A stretch of DNA of 64,000 bases from Pseudoxanthomonas sp. YR558 (GCF_900116385.1 NZ_FPCI01000001.1:2267501-2331500), one strand, 5' to 3'; numbered from the stretch's first letter, positions 43,467 to 55,913 are shown. Made by a program: numbers and translations. Notes: generated from the letters alone by a model not told the origin.

Positions 43467-44273
43467 TCAGCCGCATTTCGGTGCGTTTCCGGCCTTCCTG
43501 GCCGCCTCGTACGTGGGCACGAGGGTGGGCGCATCGCGTTCCAGTTCCCGGATGCGATTGGCCGGATCGGGGTGGGTCGACAACCATTGCGGCGATCGGC
43601 CGCCGCTGGCGGCCATCATGTTCTGCCAGAGGCCGACAGCCTGACGCGGATCGAAACCCGCTTGCGCCATCAATCGCTGTCCGACGATATCGGCTTCGCT
43701 TTCCTGCTCCCTCGAGCCTGGGAGCAGAAAGACCGTTTGAGCGGTCATGCCGCCGATCTGGCTGGCCGTATTGGCAGCGCCCTGACCGTAGCGCGCGCCG
43801 AGCAGGGCACTGATGACTCCGACGCCCGTCTGCGCGCCCATCTGGCGGGTGATGCGCTCTTCATGGTGGCGCGCAATCACATGGCCGATTTCATGCCCAA
43901 GCACGGCGGCCAACTGGTCCTGGTTCTTGGCGACGGTGAAAATGCCGGTATTCACGCCGACCTTGCCTCCCGGCAACGCGAACGCGTTGGGCTCGTTGTC
44001 GGTGAAGACCGCAGTCTCCCACGCGACGCTGCGCTGCTCGGGTGGGAGCTGCCGAACCAGCGCATTGACCACGCAGGTGACGTAGGCGTTCTGTTTTGCG
44101 TCCCGGTTAAGGGTCTCCTTTGCCTTGGTCTCGGCAAAGGCCTGCGCGCCCAACTGGTCCAGCTGGGCCTGCGAAACACCGCCCACCATCTGCGTGCGGC
44201 CGGTGGGCGAGGTGGTGGTCGCGCACGCCGTCATGCTCAATGCGACAGCGAAAGCCAGTATCCGAAGTTTCAT
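43467..44273 (-). CDS. M48-family zinc metalloprotease lipoprotein
   Basis: A 268-aa lipoprotein with lipobox MTAC (Cys17) and an M48 Zn-peptidase domain. The catalytic motif is HEIGH (H127-E128-H131) in VLGHEIGHVIARHHEER, and a third ligand Glu is likely in SREQESEADIVGQRLMAQAGFDP. It resembles LoiP/YggG-type envelope quality-control proteases. The ATG at 44273 is chosen to place the signal peptide first; a longer reading to 44321 is unlikely. Confidence 0.9.
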   Translation of the reverse strand: MKLRILAFAVALSMTACATTTSPTGRTQMVGGVSQAQLDQLGAQAFAETKAKETLNRDAKQNAYVTCVVNALVRQLPPEQRSVAWETAVFTDNEPNAFALPGGKVGVNTGIFTVAKNQDQLAAVLGHEIGHVIARHHEERITRQMGAQTGVGVISALLGARYGQGAANTASQIGGMTAQTVFLLPGSREQESEADIVGQRLMAQAGFDPRQAVGLWQNMMAASGGRSPQWLSTHPDPANRIRELERDAPTLVPTYEAARKAGNAPKCG

Positions 44274-44342
44274 GCGCGCCCCCTGCGGCGGTGTACACGG
44301 CAGGAGTCTGGAGAAGGACATCTTAAACTTTCGTCAATCACA

Positions 44343-45164
44343 TTAAGCCTGCGCACCGCTGTAAACCTGAAGGACAGCGAGCGCTAGCGCATTGTTCAGG
44401 ATATGAGCCCCAATGGGCGCCCAGAGTGTCCCGGTGGCCCGGTACAAAGCCGCGAAAACGGCACCCATCCCGGCGTAGACGACGATCAGGAACAACGTGC
44501 TGGTCGCCGGCTTGCCATTGAGGCCGGGCATCTCGTGCACCAGGGCAAAGACCACACTGCTCAGCAGCAGACCGAGCATCGGCCAGCCTGCCTGCCAAAG
44601 CCGCCCGAACAGCACGCGACGGAACAGCAGTTCCTCGTAGAGCGGTGCCAGGACGACGGCGAACAACGCCAGGAACACGGGGTACTGCGCGAAACCGGCT
44701 TCGATCAGTTCCAGATTGCTCGGCGTGAGATCAAGGCCGAGTGCCCGTCCTAGGCCGGTCAATAGAGTACTGAGAAGGAAGGTCGCCACGCCTCCCAGCA
44801 GGACAAGCCACCACGTCCGCGGACGCCGTGTCGCAGTCCAGGACGTGGATCGCTCGATGGAGGTCGCGCGTCGGCGCCAGAAGTACAGCACCAGGGCGGC
44901 ACCCCCGGTACTGACGAGCGTAAGCAGGATCAGGAACAGCACCGGCGGTGTTCCGACCGCTGACTGCAACTGCGCTGCGCTGAGGTCGTTGCCTTGCCGC
45001 GCCAATTGCACGCCGCGCCATGCAGACCAGCCGAAGATACCCACCATCATCGTCGAGAACGACAGCAGGATCGCCAATACGACATCCAGCGCGAACGCGG
45101 ACAACGCAGCGCGCAGCGGCGCGTTGCCGCCGGCCTGCGCCGGATCGTACGGGCTCGTCGTCAT
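44343..45164 (-). CDS. CPBP-family intramembrane glutamic protease
   Basis: A 273-aa polytopic membrane protein of the CAAX-protease/bacteriocin-processing (CPBP/Abi) family. The catalytic motif EELLFRR, a second HE (FALVHEMPG) and the third HILNNA motif are present in order. About seven transmembrane segments are visible. Function unknown. It ends eleven bases downstream of the gyrB stop (gyrB at 45175, same strand), so it could be read through from gyrB. Confidence 0.87.
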   Translation of the reverse strand: MTTSPYDPAQAGGNAPLRAALSAFALDVVLAILLSFSTMMVGIFGWSAWRGVQLARQGNDLSAAQLQSAVGTPPVLFLILLTLVSTGGAALVLYFWRRRATSIERSTSWTATRRPRTWWLVLLGGVATFLLSTLLTGLGRALGLDLTPSNLELIEAGFAQYPVFLALFAVVLAPLYEELLFRRVLFGRLWQAGWPMLGLLLSSVVFALVHEMPGLNGKPATSTLFLIVVYAGMGAVFAALYRATGTLWAPIGAHILNNALALAVLQVYSGAQA

Positions 45165-45174
45165 CCCCGAGGCG

Positions 45175-47721
<2,547 letters not shown>

Positions 47722-47752
47722 TTATAGCACTGGTGGGCACTTAGCCCCTGTT

Positions 47753-48859
47753 TCAAGGCTTGGGCAGACGCTGGACAATGCCTTGTTCCACGTGGAACAA
47801 GGCGGGTCGAACGACAGACTCATCCAAGCCTGGGGGTGCTTCAGTCCCCGTGATGAACACTTGAGCGCCGCTGGCCAGCAGCCGCTCAAGGATCCGGCGC
47901 TGATGATGCCGATCCAGCTCGGACGCGAGGTCGTCCAGTGCGATCACCGGCCATTCTCCGCGGCGACGGGCGAAATCCTGGGCCTGTGCCAACAGGCAGG
48001 ACAAGGCCGTCAGCTTGGCCTGGCCCCGCGAGAGGGTTTCGCGCTGGGGTAGGGTGGAGTAGTCGATGCGCCAGTCGGCCCGATGCGGTCCTACGGTGGT
48101 GTAGCCCGCAGCCCGATCCCGATCCCGTGCTAGCAGCAGCGCGTCAGCCAGCGACAGTTCGTGTCGGCGCCAGCCCGGGGAAAATTGCAGCGACGCCACT
48201 CCAAGCGAAGGGGCCAGTTCACGGACAACCGTAGCCAGGTCGTCCTGAAGCGCATCAAGGTACCCCTGGCGATGGGCCGTGAGGGGTTCTCCTGCTTCCG
48301 CGAGCTCGTGGTCCCAGGCATCGAGCTGCCCACCACCAATGCCCGCCTTCAACAGCGTATTTCGCTGCTTCAAGGCACGGGCATAGCGACGCCACAGGGG
48401 AAGGAAGCCTCCTTCACGCCCCTGTTCCACGTGGAACAACCCCCAATCCATGAAACGACGGCGAGGTTCGCCGCCGCCCGTCACCAAGGCGTGGCTCCCT
48501 GGCTCGAAGCTGACGACGGCCAAGGCGGCACAGAGATCGCCCAACTGGGCCACGTTTTCGCCATCAAGCCGACCGGTCCACGCCTGGCCGCTATGCCGTA
48601 GACCGGCCCGCCGCTGGCGTCCCTGGGCATCTTCTCGCCATTCGACGAACACCTCGATAGCGTCGGCACCTGTTCGCACTAACCCGTCCCGCACCCGGCC
48701 CCGAAAACTGCGGCCATAAGCCATCAGGTGCAGGGCCTCCAGCAGACTGGTCTTGCCGGCGCCGTTGTCGCCCGTGATCAGGTTAAGTCCGGCCTCCGGC
48801 GCCAACGACACGTGGGGAAAGCGTCGCAGTCCACTGGCCTCCAGCCGAGTCACCCGCAT
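47753..48859 (-). CDS. recF: DNA replication and repair protein RecF
   Basis: SMC-like ATPase that helps load RecA at single-strand gaps. It is 368 aa, with Walker A GDNGAGKTS (residues 30-38) and the C-terminal ABC-type signature and Walker B (LSRGQAKLTALSCLLAQ; WPVIALDDLASELD). Two parS sites lie inside the coding region and encode FHVEQ twice, at about residues 141-146 and 354-359. It starts from the ATG at 48859, 190 bp downstream of dnaN. Confidence 0.95.
   Translation of the reverse strand: MRVTRLEASGLRRFPHVSLAPEAGLNLITGDNGAGKTSLLEALHLMAYGRSFRGRVRDGLVRTGADAIEVFVEWREDAQGRQRRAGLRHSGQAWTGRLDGENVAQLGDLCAALAVVSFEPGSHALVTGGGEPRRRFMDWGLFHVEQGREGGFLPLWRRYARALKQRNTLLKAGIGGGQLDAWDHELAEAGEPLTAHRQGYLDALQDDLATVVRELAPSLGVASLQFSPGWRRHELSLADALLLARDRDRAAGYTTVGPHRADWRIDYSTLPQRETLSRGQAKLTALSCLLAQAQDFARRRGEWPVIALDDLASELDRHHQRRILERLLASGAQVFITGTEAPPGLDESVVRPALFHVEQGIVQRLPKP
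47784..47799. other. parS: parS site 1 (in recF 3' coding region)
   Basis: TGTTCCACGTGGAACA, a perfect 16-bp parS palindrome of the type bound by ParB; here it extends to a 22-bp perfect palindrome (47781-47802). Confidence 0.88.
48423..48438. other. parS: parS site 2 (inside recF)
   Basis: TGTTCCACGTGGAACA, identical to site 1, within the recF coding region at a conserved DWGLFHVEQ segment. Confidence 0.88.
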
Positions 48860-48999
48860 CGAGACGCCCTACGCGGCGTATCGCGAACGAAATCTGGGAG
48901 GGGCGCAGGGCGATCGGACGACGGCGACATGGCGGGAATTCTACGTGAGCGATTTCCAGTACCGGGCCGCTGCCACCTCCCTGGACCCTGAAACGGCAT

Positions 49000-49020
49000 C
49001 GCCCGGCGTGTGCCGGGCGA
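49000..49020 (-). terminator. Hairpin downstream of dnaN
   Basis: GC-rich 9-bp stem (TCGCCCGGC / GCCGGGCGA) with GTGT loop, just beyond dnaN on its strand and beside parS site 3. No strong U-run follows, so termination may be weak. Confidence 0.45.
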
Positions 49021-49027
49021 AGCGTTG

Positions 49028-49043
49028 TGTTCCACGTGGAACA
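49028..49043. other. parS: parS site 3 (between dnaN and recF)
   Basis: TGTTCCACGTGGAACA, identical to the two sites in recF, in the 190-bp dnaN-recF gap. Confidence 0.88.
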
Positions 49044-49049
49044 GGCTCG

Positions 49050-50150
49050 TCAGAGGCGCAGCGGCATGACGACGTGGCGCGACTTCTCGCTGCTGGCCTC
49101 GCGGACCAAGGCAGAGGAGTTCGCATCACGCAGCTGCAGGACGATGTGCTCGTCGCGCAGCGCCGACAGCGCATCCAGCAAGTAGTTCACGTTGAAGCCG
49201 ATCGCCAGGCCATCGACCTTGGTGTCGGCCTCGATCTCTTCCTGGGCTTCTTCCTGCTCCGGGTTGTGGGCGCTGATCTTCAGCTGACCCGGCGACACCT
49301 CGACGCGTACGCCCCGGTACTTCTCGTTCGAAAGGATGGCGGCACGCTGGAGCGCAGCGCGCAGTACTTCACGATCCAACAGCACTTCGCGGTCCGCACC
49401 AATCGGGATCACTGCGGCGTAGTCGGGGAAGCGGCCATCGATCAGTTTCGAGGTGAAAGTGACGTCGTCGCGCTTCACGCGGATATGACTGCGACCGACT
49501 TCCAGTTCCAGACTGCGGTCGCCGCCTTCCAGTAGCCGCTGGAGTTCGGTTACACCCTTGCGCGGCACGATGATCTGGCGCTTGCCGACCGGCGCGCCTT
49601 CGAGCTGTGATTCGCACAGGGCCAGACGATGACCATCGGTCGCCACGCAGCGTAGCGTGCGCTCGCTGAGGTCGAACAGCAGGCCATTGAGGTAATAGCG
49701 AACGTCCTGCTGCGCCATCGCGAAGGAGGTGCGTTCGATCAGCTCCTTGAGCGTCGCTTCCGGCACTTCGATCCGCTCGGTGGCTTCCACTTCGTCGACC
49801 GACGGGAAATCGTTGGCCGGCAGGGTCGCCAAGGTGAACCGGCTGCGTCCCGCCTGCACCGTCACCTTGTCGCCGGTCTGGCTTACGGTGACTTTGCTGC
49901 CATCGGGCAATGCGCGAATGATGTCGAACAGCTTGCGCGCGGGGATCGTGGTTTCGCCGTCCTGCGCGTCGTCCACGGCGCTGCGGGAAATCATCTCAAC
50001 TTCCAGATCGGTACCCGTCAGCGACAGCTGTCCGTTCTGTACCTGCACCAGAAAATTCGCCAGGACCGGCAGGGTCTGCCGGCGTTCGACCACGTTGACC
50101 ACCTGGGCCAAGGGCTTGAGGAATGCTTCGCGCTGCAGACTGAAACGCAT
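49050..50150 (-). CDS. dnaN: DNA polymerase III beta sliding clamp
   Basis: Ring-shaped processivity clamp of the replicative polymerase, 366 aa with the three-domain fold. Recognisable segments are MRFSLQREAFLKPLAQVVNVVERRQTLPVLANFL, VATDGHRLALCES and the C-terminal VMPLRL. The ATG at 50150 is preceded by AAGGGG. It is in the usual dnaA-dnaN order with an AT-rich intergenic stretch of 315 bp between them. Confidence 0.96.
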   Translation of the reverse strand: MRFSLQREAFLKPLAQVVNVVERRQTLPVLANFLVQVQNGQLSLTGTDLEVEMISRSAVDDAQDGETTIPARKLFDIIRALPDGSKVTVSQTGDKVTVQAGRSRFTLATLPANDFPSVDEVEATERIEVPEATLKELIERTSFAMAQQDVRYYLNGLLFDLSERTLRCVATDGHRLALCESQLEGAPVGKRQIIVPRKGVTELQRLLEGGDRSLELEVGRSHIRVKRDDVTFTSKLIDGRFPDYAAVIPIGADREVLLDREVLRAALQRAAILSNEKYRGVRVEVSPGQLKISAHNPEQEEAQEEIEADTKVDGLAIGFNVNYLLDALSALRDEHIVLQLRDANSSALVREASSEKSRHVVMPLRL

Positions 50151-50465
50151 GAGTGTGGGAGCCCCTTCGCTTTTGATTTTAGGACTAAAAACTTAAAAGC
50201 TGGTGGTGATGGTAGGGCGAAAAACACGGGAAAACCTACCTAACACCATGATTATTAATGCTTTTATGCCACCCGCAACCCAGTGGACAGGGCGTAGCGA
50301 AGTGGTGCGGGAACTTGTGGATAACTTCAGCCCCCAAAATGCTGCACATCTTGTCCACAACCGATCCCGCCGATTGTCCACGAAGTTGTGCGTTGCGACC
50401 GTCGCCGGGGTTTCCGACAATGGCCCCACGGTGATCGCAGGCCCGATGCGAAGGCCTGAGGGGCC
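50151..50465. other. oriC: dnaA-dnaN intergenic region, candidate oriC
   Basis: This 315-bp gene-free stretch has an AT-rich part at about 50168-50275 (for example GATTATTAATGCTTTTAT) next to DnaA-box-like sites: a perfect TGTGGATAA at 50316-50324, TTGTCCACA at 50351-50359 and TTGTCCACG at 50374-50382. An AT-rich unwinding element beside DnaA boxes fits an origin. The dnaN promoter must also lie here. A short hairpin (50451-50467) overlaps the dnaA stop. The boxes are visual matches only. Confidence 0.65.
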
Positions 50466-51797
50466 TTACTCGCTGAGCTTGCGGATCAGCTTGTCCCAGT
50501 CCTCGCGCAACTTGCCGTCGGCCTCCATGAGGCTGCGGATCTGGCGACAGGCGTGCAGCACGGTCGTGTGGTCACGACCGGCGAACGCATCGCCGATCTC
50601 CGGCAGGCTGTGTTCGGTCAGTTCCTTCGCCAAGGCCATCGCCACTTGCCGCGGACGCGCCAATGAACGCGTGCGCCGCTTGGACAGCAGGTCCTTGATT
50701 TGCAGACCATAGTAGTCTGCCACGGTCTTCTGGATATTGGGGATGCTGATGGCCTGCTGCTGCGCGCGCAGCAGGTCGCGCAGGGTTTCCTGGGCGAACT
50801 CCGGTGTTATCGCCCGCCCCGTGAAGTTGGCCCGGGCCGCCAGGGTGTTGAGCGCACCTTCCAGATCGCGCACGTTGCTGCGCATCTTCTTGGCGAGCAG
50901 GAACGCCACGTCGTCGGGAATCTGCGCACCACGCTCATGTGCCTTGGCCAGAACGATCGCTGCGCGTGTTTCGAAATCGGGCGGATCGATCGCCACGCTC
51001 AGGCCCCAGGCCAGGCGCGACTTCAAGCGCGGCTCCAGGCCCTCCACCTCGCGCGGATAGCGGTCGCAAGTCAGGATGATCTGCTGGCGGCCATCGAACA
51101 GCGCGTTGAAGGTATGGAAGAACTCTTCCTGCGTGCGGTCCTTGCCGGCGAAGAACTGGATGTCGTCGATCAGCAGCGCATCCACTTGCTGGAAGCGGCG
51201 TTTGAACTGGTCCATCGACTTTTCGATTAGCGCCTTGGTCATCGCGCTGAAGAACTGTTCGCTGCGCAGGTACAGCACGCGCGCGGCCGGATTCTGCCGG
51301 CGTAGCTCGTTGCCTGCAGCGAACATCAAATGGGTCTTGCCCAGACCGGTACCGCCGTAAAGCAACAGCGGGTTGTGCGCGCGGTCGCCCGGCTTCTGCG
51401 CGGCCTGCCAGGCGGCGGCGCGGCCGAGCTGGTTGCTGCGGCCCTCGACGAAGTTGTCGAAGGTGTAGTGCGTGTCCAGATTGCCGTCGAAAGGCTCCAC
51501 CGGCGTAGCGTTGGCGCGCGTACCACCCGCAACAGCCGGTGCGGCACTTGGCTCGGCAGGCTTGTTGCGCGAACCGATCTCCAGCGACACATCATCGTGC
51601 CCGGCGAAATGGTCGAGCAACTCGCGGATCCGGCCGAGATAACGCTCGCGCACTTGTTCCACGATGAACGCGTTGGGTGCGTACAGCACCACGGCATTGC
51701 TGCGCTGCTCGGCCTGCAAGGGCTTCAACCAGGTGTGTACGTCCTCGGCCGGCAATTCGGCTTCCAGGCGTTCGAGGCAACGGGGCCAGGCATCCAT
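50466..51797 (-). CDS. dnaA: Chromosomal replication initiator DnaA
   Basis: AAA+ initiator that opens oriC. It is 443 aa from the ATG at 51797, giving the Xanthomonas-type N-terminus [28 protein letters not shown]; the reading frame is open to 52316 but the extra part lacks family similarity. Walker A is [10 protein letters not shown], Walker [10 protein letters not shown], and the DNA-binding domain IV contains [14 protein letters not shown]. It diverges from rpmH. Confidence 0.95.
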   Translation of the reverse strand: MDAWPRCLERLEAELPAEDVHTWLKPLQAEQRSNAVVLYAPNAFIVEQVRERYLGRIRELLDHFAGHDDVSLEIGSRNKPAEPSAAPAVAGGTRANATPVEPFDGNLDTHYTFDNFVEGRSNQLGRAAAWQAAQKPGDRAHNPLLLYGGTGLGKTHLMFAAGNELRRQNPAARVLYLRSEQFFSAMTKALIEKSMDQFKRRFQQVDALLIDDIQFFAGKDRTQEEFFHTFNALFDGRQQIILTCDRYPREVEGLEPRLKSRLAWGLSVAIDPPDFETRAAIVLAKAHERGAQIPDDVAFLLAKKMRSNVRDLEGALNTLAARANFTGRAITPEFAQETLRDLLRAQQQAISIPNIQKTVADYYGLQIKDLLSKRRTRSLARPRQVAMALAKELTEHSLPEIGDAFAGRDHTTVLHACRQIRSLMEADGKLREDWDKLIRKLSE

Positions 51798-52009
51798 CAG
51801 GTGGAACAACTCGCGATAGGTATTGGGGTCGAACACGCTGTCCCGCGATGCCGGCGCCGGTATCGCGAAGGTGTCGTCGATGGGGCCGGCCAGACTACCA
51901 CCGGGGCCCGGACCCGCCAACGATCCTGTGCATAAGATGTGGATGAATGGACGAACGGCGTGCCGACCCCGCATCAGTCGGACCGCTTGCGATGAAAGTG
52001 GAGGGGGAG

Positions 52010-52037
52010 TTGACCGTAAGCCGGTGCTTCCTATAGA
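52010..52037 (+). promoter_or_regulatory. Predicted sigma-70 promoter of rpmH
   Basis: TTGACC (52010-52015), 16-bp spacer, TATAGA (52032-52037), 40 bp before the rpmH start. Confidence 0.7.
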
Positions 52038-52076
52038 ATTTCCGGTTCTTTCCACCCGAACACGCCCGAGGGCCCC

Positions 52077-52217
52077 ATGGCCACCAAGCGCACTTACCAA
52101 CCCAGCAACCTGAAGCGCAAGCGCGACCACGGTTTCCGTGCCCGTATGGCCACTGCCGATGGCCGCAAGATCCTGGCCCGTCGCCGTGCCAAGGGCCGCA
52201 AGCGCCTGACCGCCTGA
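52077..52217 (+). CDS. rpmH: 50S ribosomal protein L34
   Basis: Small basic ribosomal protein of 46 aa: [20 protein letters not shown] followed by [26 protein letters not shown], a near-perfect L34 match. It is the first gene of the rpmH-rnpA-yidC-mnmE direction. A strong promoter lies 40 bp upstream; a hairpin lies between it and rnpA. Confidence 0.97.
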   Translation: MATKRTYQPSNLKRKRDHGFRARMATADGRKILARRRAKGRKRLTA

Positions 52218-52271
52218 TGGCGACTTGGCCGCATCGCGCGGCCAAGGCACCCATGCGTTCCTTGCATCACC

Positions 52272-52301
52272 AGAAGCCCGCCCGGTCACGAGCGGGCTTC
52301 T
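52272..52301 (+). terminator. Stem-loop between rpmH and rnpA
   Basis: AGAAGCCCGC/GCGGGCTTCT, a 10-bp stem ending eight bases before the rnpA ATG, followed by TTGCTGAT. It may attenuate or terminate part of the rpmH transcripts or affect rnpA translation; the downstream U-run is weak. Confidence 0.5.
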
Positions 52302-52308
52302 TGCTGAT

Positions 52309-52749
52309 ATGAGCACCGGCTTCCCGCGTTCCGCGCGGGTACGTGCACGCGCTGACTATGCGCGCGTGTTCGACAGTGCCCGACGTACGTCCGATCCCCT
52401 GATGAGCCTGCACTGGCTGCCGGGCGACGGCCCTGCGCGCCTCGGCCTGGCCGTGTCGCGCAAGGTGGATACGCGCGCCGTGATGCGCAACCGCATCAAG
52501 CGGCAGCTACGCGAGCATTTCCGTCGACTGCGCGACCGCCTTCCCGGCGGCGACTACGTCGTGGTCGCGCGCGCGCCGGCGGCGAAGGCCGAGCCGCTCC
52601 AGCTGCGCGCCACGTTCGAACGCGTCCTGACCCGTGCTGGCGCATTGCCCGCATCGGCACCGGGCGGCACAATGCCGCCGGGCTTGAATTCGCCGCCGCC
52701 GCCACCCACTCCTCCTTCTCCGACCAAACCGGTTCCCGACGCCGGTTGA
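52309..52749 (+). CDS. rnpA: Ribonuclease P protein component
   Basis: Protein cofactor of RNase P for tRNA 5' maturation. It is 146 aa from the ATG at 52309. The family signature is [13 protein letters not shown], with [16 protein letters not shown]. The C-terminal 35 residues form a Pro-rich tail ([19 protein letters not shown]), longer than in E. coli. No start with a good ribosome-binding site is obvious, and the ATG sits immediately after a hairpin. yidC follows 13 bases after its stop. Confidence 0.92.
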   Translation: MSTGFPRSARVRARADYARVFDSARRTSDPLMSLHWLPGDGPARLGLAVSRKVDTRAVMRNRIKRQLREHFRRLRDRLPGGDYVVVARAPAAKAEPLQLRATFERVLTRAGALPASAPGGTMPPGLNSPPPPPTPPSPTKPVPDAG

Positions 52750-52762
52750 GACTGCCTGCCTG

Positions 52763-54481
52763 ATGAACCAGACCCGTGTATTCCTGATCTTCGCCTGGCT
52801 GATGGTGGCGACCCTGTTGTGGTTCGAATGGAGCCGGGACAAGGCAGCGCCCGCACCGGCGGCCACGGTGGCCGCCCAAACCACGGGCACCTCGACCGGC
52901 AGCACGGTGCCTTCAGCGACCCCGGTCGCGGCGACGCCCGCCGGAACGGTACCGGCCGCACCGACGGAGGCGCCTGCGGTGGCCGGCGTCTCGCCTGCCG
53001 CTCGCTCCGCGGCCGCGCGCGTGACCCTCAGCAACGACGTCCTGCGCCTGGTGCTGGATGGTGGCAGCGTGCTGCAGGCCGACCTGTTGCATTACCCCGC
53101 CAGCAAGACCCCCGGCAGTGGCCCGGTGCGCTTGTTCAGCGATGATCCGCAGCATTACTACGTGGCGGAGAGCGGCTGGGTCAGCAGTGGCGGCAAGGCG
53201 CCCGACCATCATGCGTTCGTGCCGGAGAACGGGGCGGGCGAAGCGGTCCTGGCCCAGGGCAGCGACAGCATCAGCATGCCGTTCGTGTGGCAGGGCCCGG
53301 ATGGTGTCACCATCCGCCGCACGTACACGCTCAAGCGCGCCAGCTACGAAGTCGAAGTCAGCGATCAGGTAGTCAACGCCGGCGCAGGCACGTGGCAAGG
53401 CACCGTCTACCGCCAGTTGTTGCGCACGCCGCCGCAAGTGAAGAGCGGCATGACGAATCCGGATTCCTTCAGCTTCAACGGCGCCACCTGGTGGGACGGC
53501 GGCTACCAGCGCCGCAAGTTCAACGAGGACTACCTGGAAGATGGCCGCGTCGACAAGCAGGTCAAGGACGGCTGGATCGCGATCCTCCAGCACCACTTCT
53601 TCAGTGCGTGGATCCCGCAGTCCACCGATACCACCACGATCTCGCTGGATACGCCGGCAGGCAACACGCAGGCATTGATCCGGGAAATGGGCCCTGGCGT
53701 GAACGTCGGTCCGGGGCAGCAGGCCACCACGACCGCACGTTTGTGGGTGGGCCCCAAGCTGGTCGACAAGATCAAGCAGACCAACGTCACCGGTCTGCAC
53801 CGCGTGGTGGACTACAGCCAGTTCGCGATCTTCGATTTCATCGGCCAGGGCCTTTTCTTCATCCTCAACGGGCTGCACGGCTTCATCGGCAACTGGGGCT
53901 GGGCGATCATCGGCCTGGTGATCCTGGTGAAGCTGGCGCTGTATCCGTTGTCCGCCGCGCAGTACAAGAGCTTCGCCAAGATGCGCAAGTTCCAGCCGCG
54001 CATCCAGCAGTTGAAGGAACGCTACGGCGACGACAAGCAGAAGTTCCAGGTCGCCATGATGGAGCTGTACAAGAAGGAGAAGATCAACCCGATGGGCGGC
54101 TGCCTGCCGATCCTCGTGCAGATGCCGGTGTTCCTGGCGCTGTACTGGGTGCTGGTGGAGTCGGTCGAACTGCGCCAGGCGCCGTGGTTCGCCTGGATCC
54201 AGGACCTCACCGCGCGCGATCCGTACTTCATCCTGCCCGTGCTCAACATGCTGGTGATGTGGCTGACGCAGAAGCTGACGCCGGCGCCGGGCATGGATCC
54301 GATGCAGCAGAAGATGATGCAGTTCATGCCGCTGGTGTTCGGCGTGATGATGGCCTTCTTCCCCTCGGGTCTGGTGCTGTACTGGGTGACCAACGGTGCG
54401 CTCGGCCTGCTGCAGCAGTGGTGGATGACCAAGCGCCATGGCGAATCGGCCACGCCGCCGAAGACCGCCATCGCGAAGTAA
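52763..54481 (+). CDS. yidC: Membrane protein insertase YidC
   Basis: Inner-membrane insertase, 572 aa. An N-terminal signal-anchor (residues 4-22) is followed by an Ala/Pro/Thr linker and a large periplasmic beta domain, then the YidC/Oxa1 core with five helices; segments are [49 protein letters not shown] and the last helix [22 protein letters not shown]. The yidD gene usual between rnpA and yidC is not there. Confidence 0.96.
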   Translation: MNQTRVFLIFAWLMVATLLWFEWSRDKAAPAPAATVAAQTTGTSTGSTVPSATPVAATPAGTVPAAPTEAPAVAGVSPAARSAAARVTLSNDVLRLVLDGGSVLQADLLHYPASKTPGSGPVRLFSDDPQHYYVAESGWVSSGGKAPDHHAFVPENGAGEAVLAQGSDSISMPFVWQGPDGVTIRRTYTLKRASYEVEVSDQVVNAGAGTWQGTVYRQLLRTPPQVKSGMTNPDSFSFNGATWWDGGYQRRKFNEDYLEDGRVDKQVKDGWIAILQHHFFSAWIPQSTDTTTISLDTPAGNTQALIREMGPGVNVGPGQQATTTARLWVGPKLVDKIKQTNVTGLHRVVDYSQFAIFDFIGQGLFFILNGLHGFIGNWGWAIIGLVILVKLALYPLSAAQYKSFAKMRKFQPRIQQLKERYGDDKQKFQVAMMELYKKEKINPMGGCLPILVQMPVFLALYWVLVESVELRQAPWFAWIQDLTARDPYFILPVLNMLVMWLTQKLTPAPGMDPMQQKMMQFMPLVFGVMMAFFPSGLVLYWVTNGALGLLQQWWMTKRHGESATPPKTAIAK

Positions 54482-54506
54482 GCCGCCGCAGCTCAGTAAC
54501 CGCCAC

Positions 54507-54537
54507 GAAGCCCGCCCTCCGGCGGGCTTCGTGTTTC
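54507..54537 (+). terminator. Terminator after yidC
   Basis: GAAGCCCGCC-CTCC-GGCGGGCTTC stem with a short, mixed T tail (GTGTTT). Probably partial. Confidence 0.65.
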
Positions 54538-54572
54538 CGCTACGCTAAAAGCCCGGGCCAACGCGATATCCC

Positions 54573-55913
54573 ATGAACGCAGTGCAGGACACCATCGTCG
54601 CGATCGCCAGTGCGCCGGGTGCGGGCGGCGTCGGCATCGTGCGGTTGTCGGGTCCCGAAGCGCGTCGCATCGCGCAGACGATCTCAGCGCGCGCGCTGCA
54701 GCCGCGTCGCGCGCACCACGTCCGTTTCCTCGAAGCCGATGGCGCCGCCATCGATGATGGCATCGCGCTTTCCTTCCCTGCGCCCGCCAGCTTCACCGGA
54801 GAGGATGTCGTCGAATTGCAGGCGCATGGCAGTCCTGTCGTACTGCAGCAACTGGTGGCGCGCGCTTGTTCGCTCGGCGCCCGTGCAGCAAGGCCGGGCG
54901 AATTTTCCGAGCGCGCCTTCCTCAACGGGAAGTTGGATCTGGCGCAGGCAGAAGCCATCGCCGACCTGATCGCCGCTGCCGATACGCGCGCGGCCCGCGC
55001 GGCCCGACGCTCGCTCGACGGTGCGTTCTCGCAACGCGTCGACGCGTTGGGGGCGCACCTGCTGGCCCTGCGCGTGCATGTCGAAGCGGCCATTGATTTC
55101 GCCGACGAACCGCTCGATACGCTCGGCGGCGATCAGGTGCGCGCGCGCTTGTCCGTCGCGCGGGAAGGACTCGACGCGCTGATCGTCGACGCCGAGCGTG
55201 GGCGCAAGCTGCGCGATGGCGTGCATGCGGTGATCGTGGGTCCCCCCAACGCGGGCAAGAGCTCGCTGCTCAATGCGCTGGCAGGCAGCGATCGCGCCAT
55301 CGTCACCGACGTCGCCGGCACCACGCGCGACACGCTGCGGGAGACGATCCGCCTGGATGGACTGGAATTGCACCTGGTAGATACCGCCGGACTGCGCGAC
55401 GGCGGCGATGCGATCGAGCGCGAAGGCATGCGTCGCGCGCGCGCCGAACTGCAGCGCGCCGACGTGGCGCTGGTGGTGGTCGACGCGCGGGATCCGGGGG
55501 CCGGCCGCGCGGCCGTCGCCGATGACATTGCCGGCGTCCCTGCAGTGCTGTGGATCCACAACAAGGTGGACCTGCTGCCCGAGGCACCGCTGGACGACGT
55601 CATGACCGTGCACGTCTCGGCGGCGCGGGGCACCGGTCTCGAGGCGCTGCACCGGCGACTACGCGCGCTGGCGACCGGCCATGCGGCCGAGGGTGCCGAA
55701 GGCGAATTCTCCGCGCGCGCGCGCCATGTCGAAGCCCTGCACAGGGCGGCGGACCATGCCGGCAAGGCCCATCTGCACCTCCAGCACGAACACCTCGAGC
55801 TGACGGCAGAGGAGCTGCGGCTGGCGCACGATGCCCTGGGCGAGATCACGGGCCGGATCAGCGCCGACGACCTGCTGGGCCACGTGTTCTCCACGTTCTG
55901 CATCGGCAAGTAG
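54573..55913 (+). CDS. mnmE: tRNA modification GTPase MnmE
   Basis: GTPase that with MnmG modifies wobble uridine (cmnm5U) in tRNAs. It is 446 aa. The N-terminal tetrahydrofolate-binding domain has [21 protein letters not shown]; the G domain has P-loop [22 protein letters not shown] and NKVDLL; the C-terminus ends FCIGK with the conserved Cys. The ATG at 54573 gives the usual length. Confidence 0.96.
   Translation: MNAVQDTIVAIASAPGAGGVGIVRLSGPEARRIAQTISARALQPRRAHHVRFLEADGAAIDDGIALSFPAPASFTGEDVVELQAHGSPVVLQQLVARACSLGARAARPGEFSERAFLNGKLDLAQAEAIADLIAAADTRAARAARRSLDGAFSQRVDALGAHLLALRVHVEAAIDFADEPLDTLGGDQVRARLSVAREGLDALIVDAERGRKLRDGVHAVIVGPPNAGKSSLLNALAGSDRAIVTDVAGTTRDTLRETIRLDGLELHLVDTAGLRDGGDAIEREGMRRARAELQRADVALVVVDARDPGAGRAAVADDIAGVPAVLWIHNKVDLLPEAPLDDVMTVHVSAARGTGLEALHRRLRALATGHAAEGAEGEFSARARHVEALHRAADHAGKAHLHLQHEHLELTAEELRLAHDALGEITGRISADDLLGHVFSTFCIGK

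Noticed and set aside
51656..51671. Fourth parS-like sequence (TGTTCCACGATGAACG) inside dnaA
   Set aside because: Three mismatches from the parS core, and it breaks the palindrome; kept out of the parS list.
51920..51945. DnaA-box-like sites upstream of dnaA (TGTGCATAA, TGTGGATGA)
   Set aside because: Both differ from the box consensus; may serve dnaA autoregulation but are weaker than the sites in the dnaA-dnaN gap.
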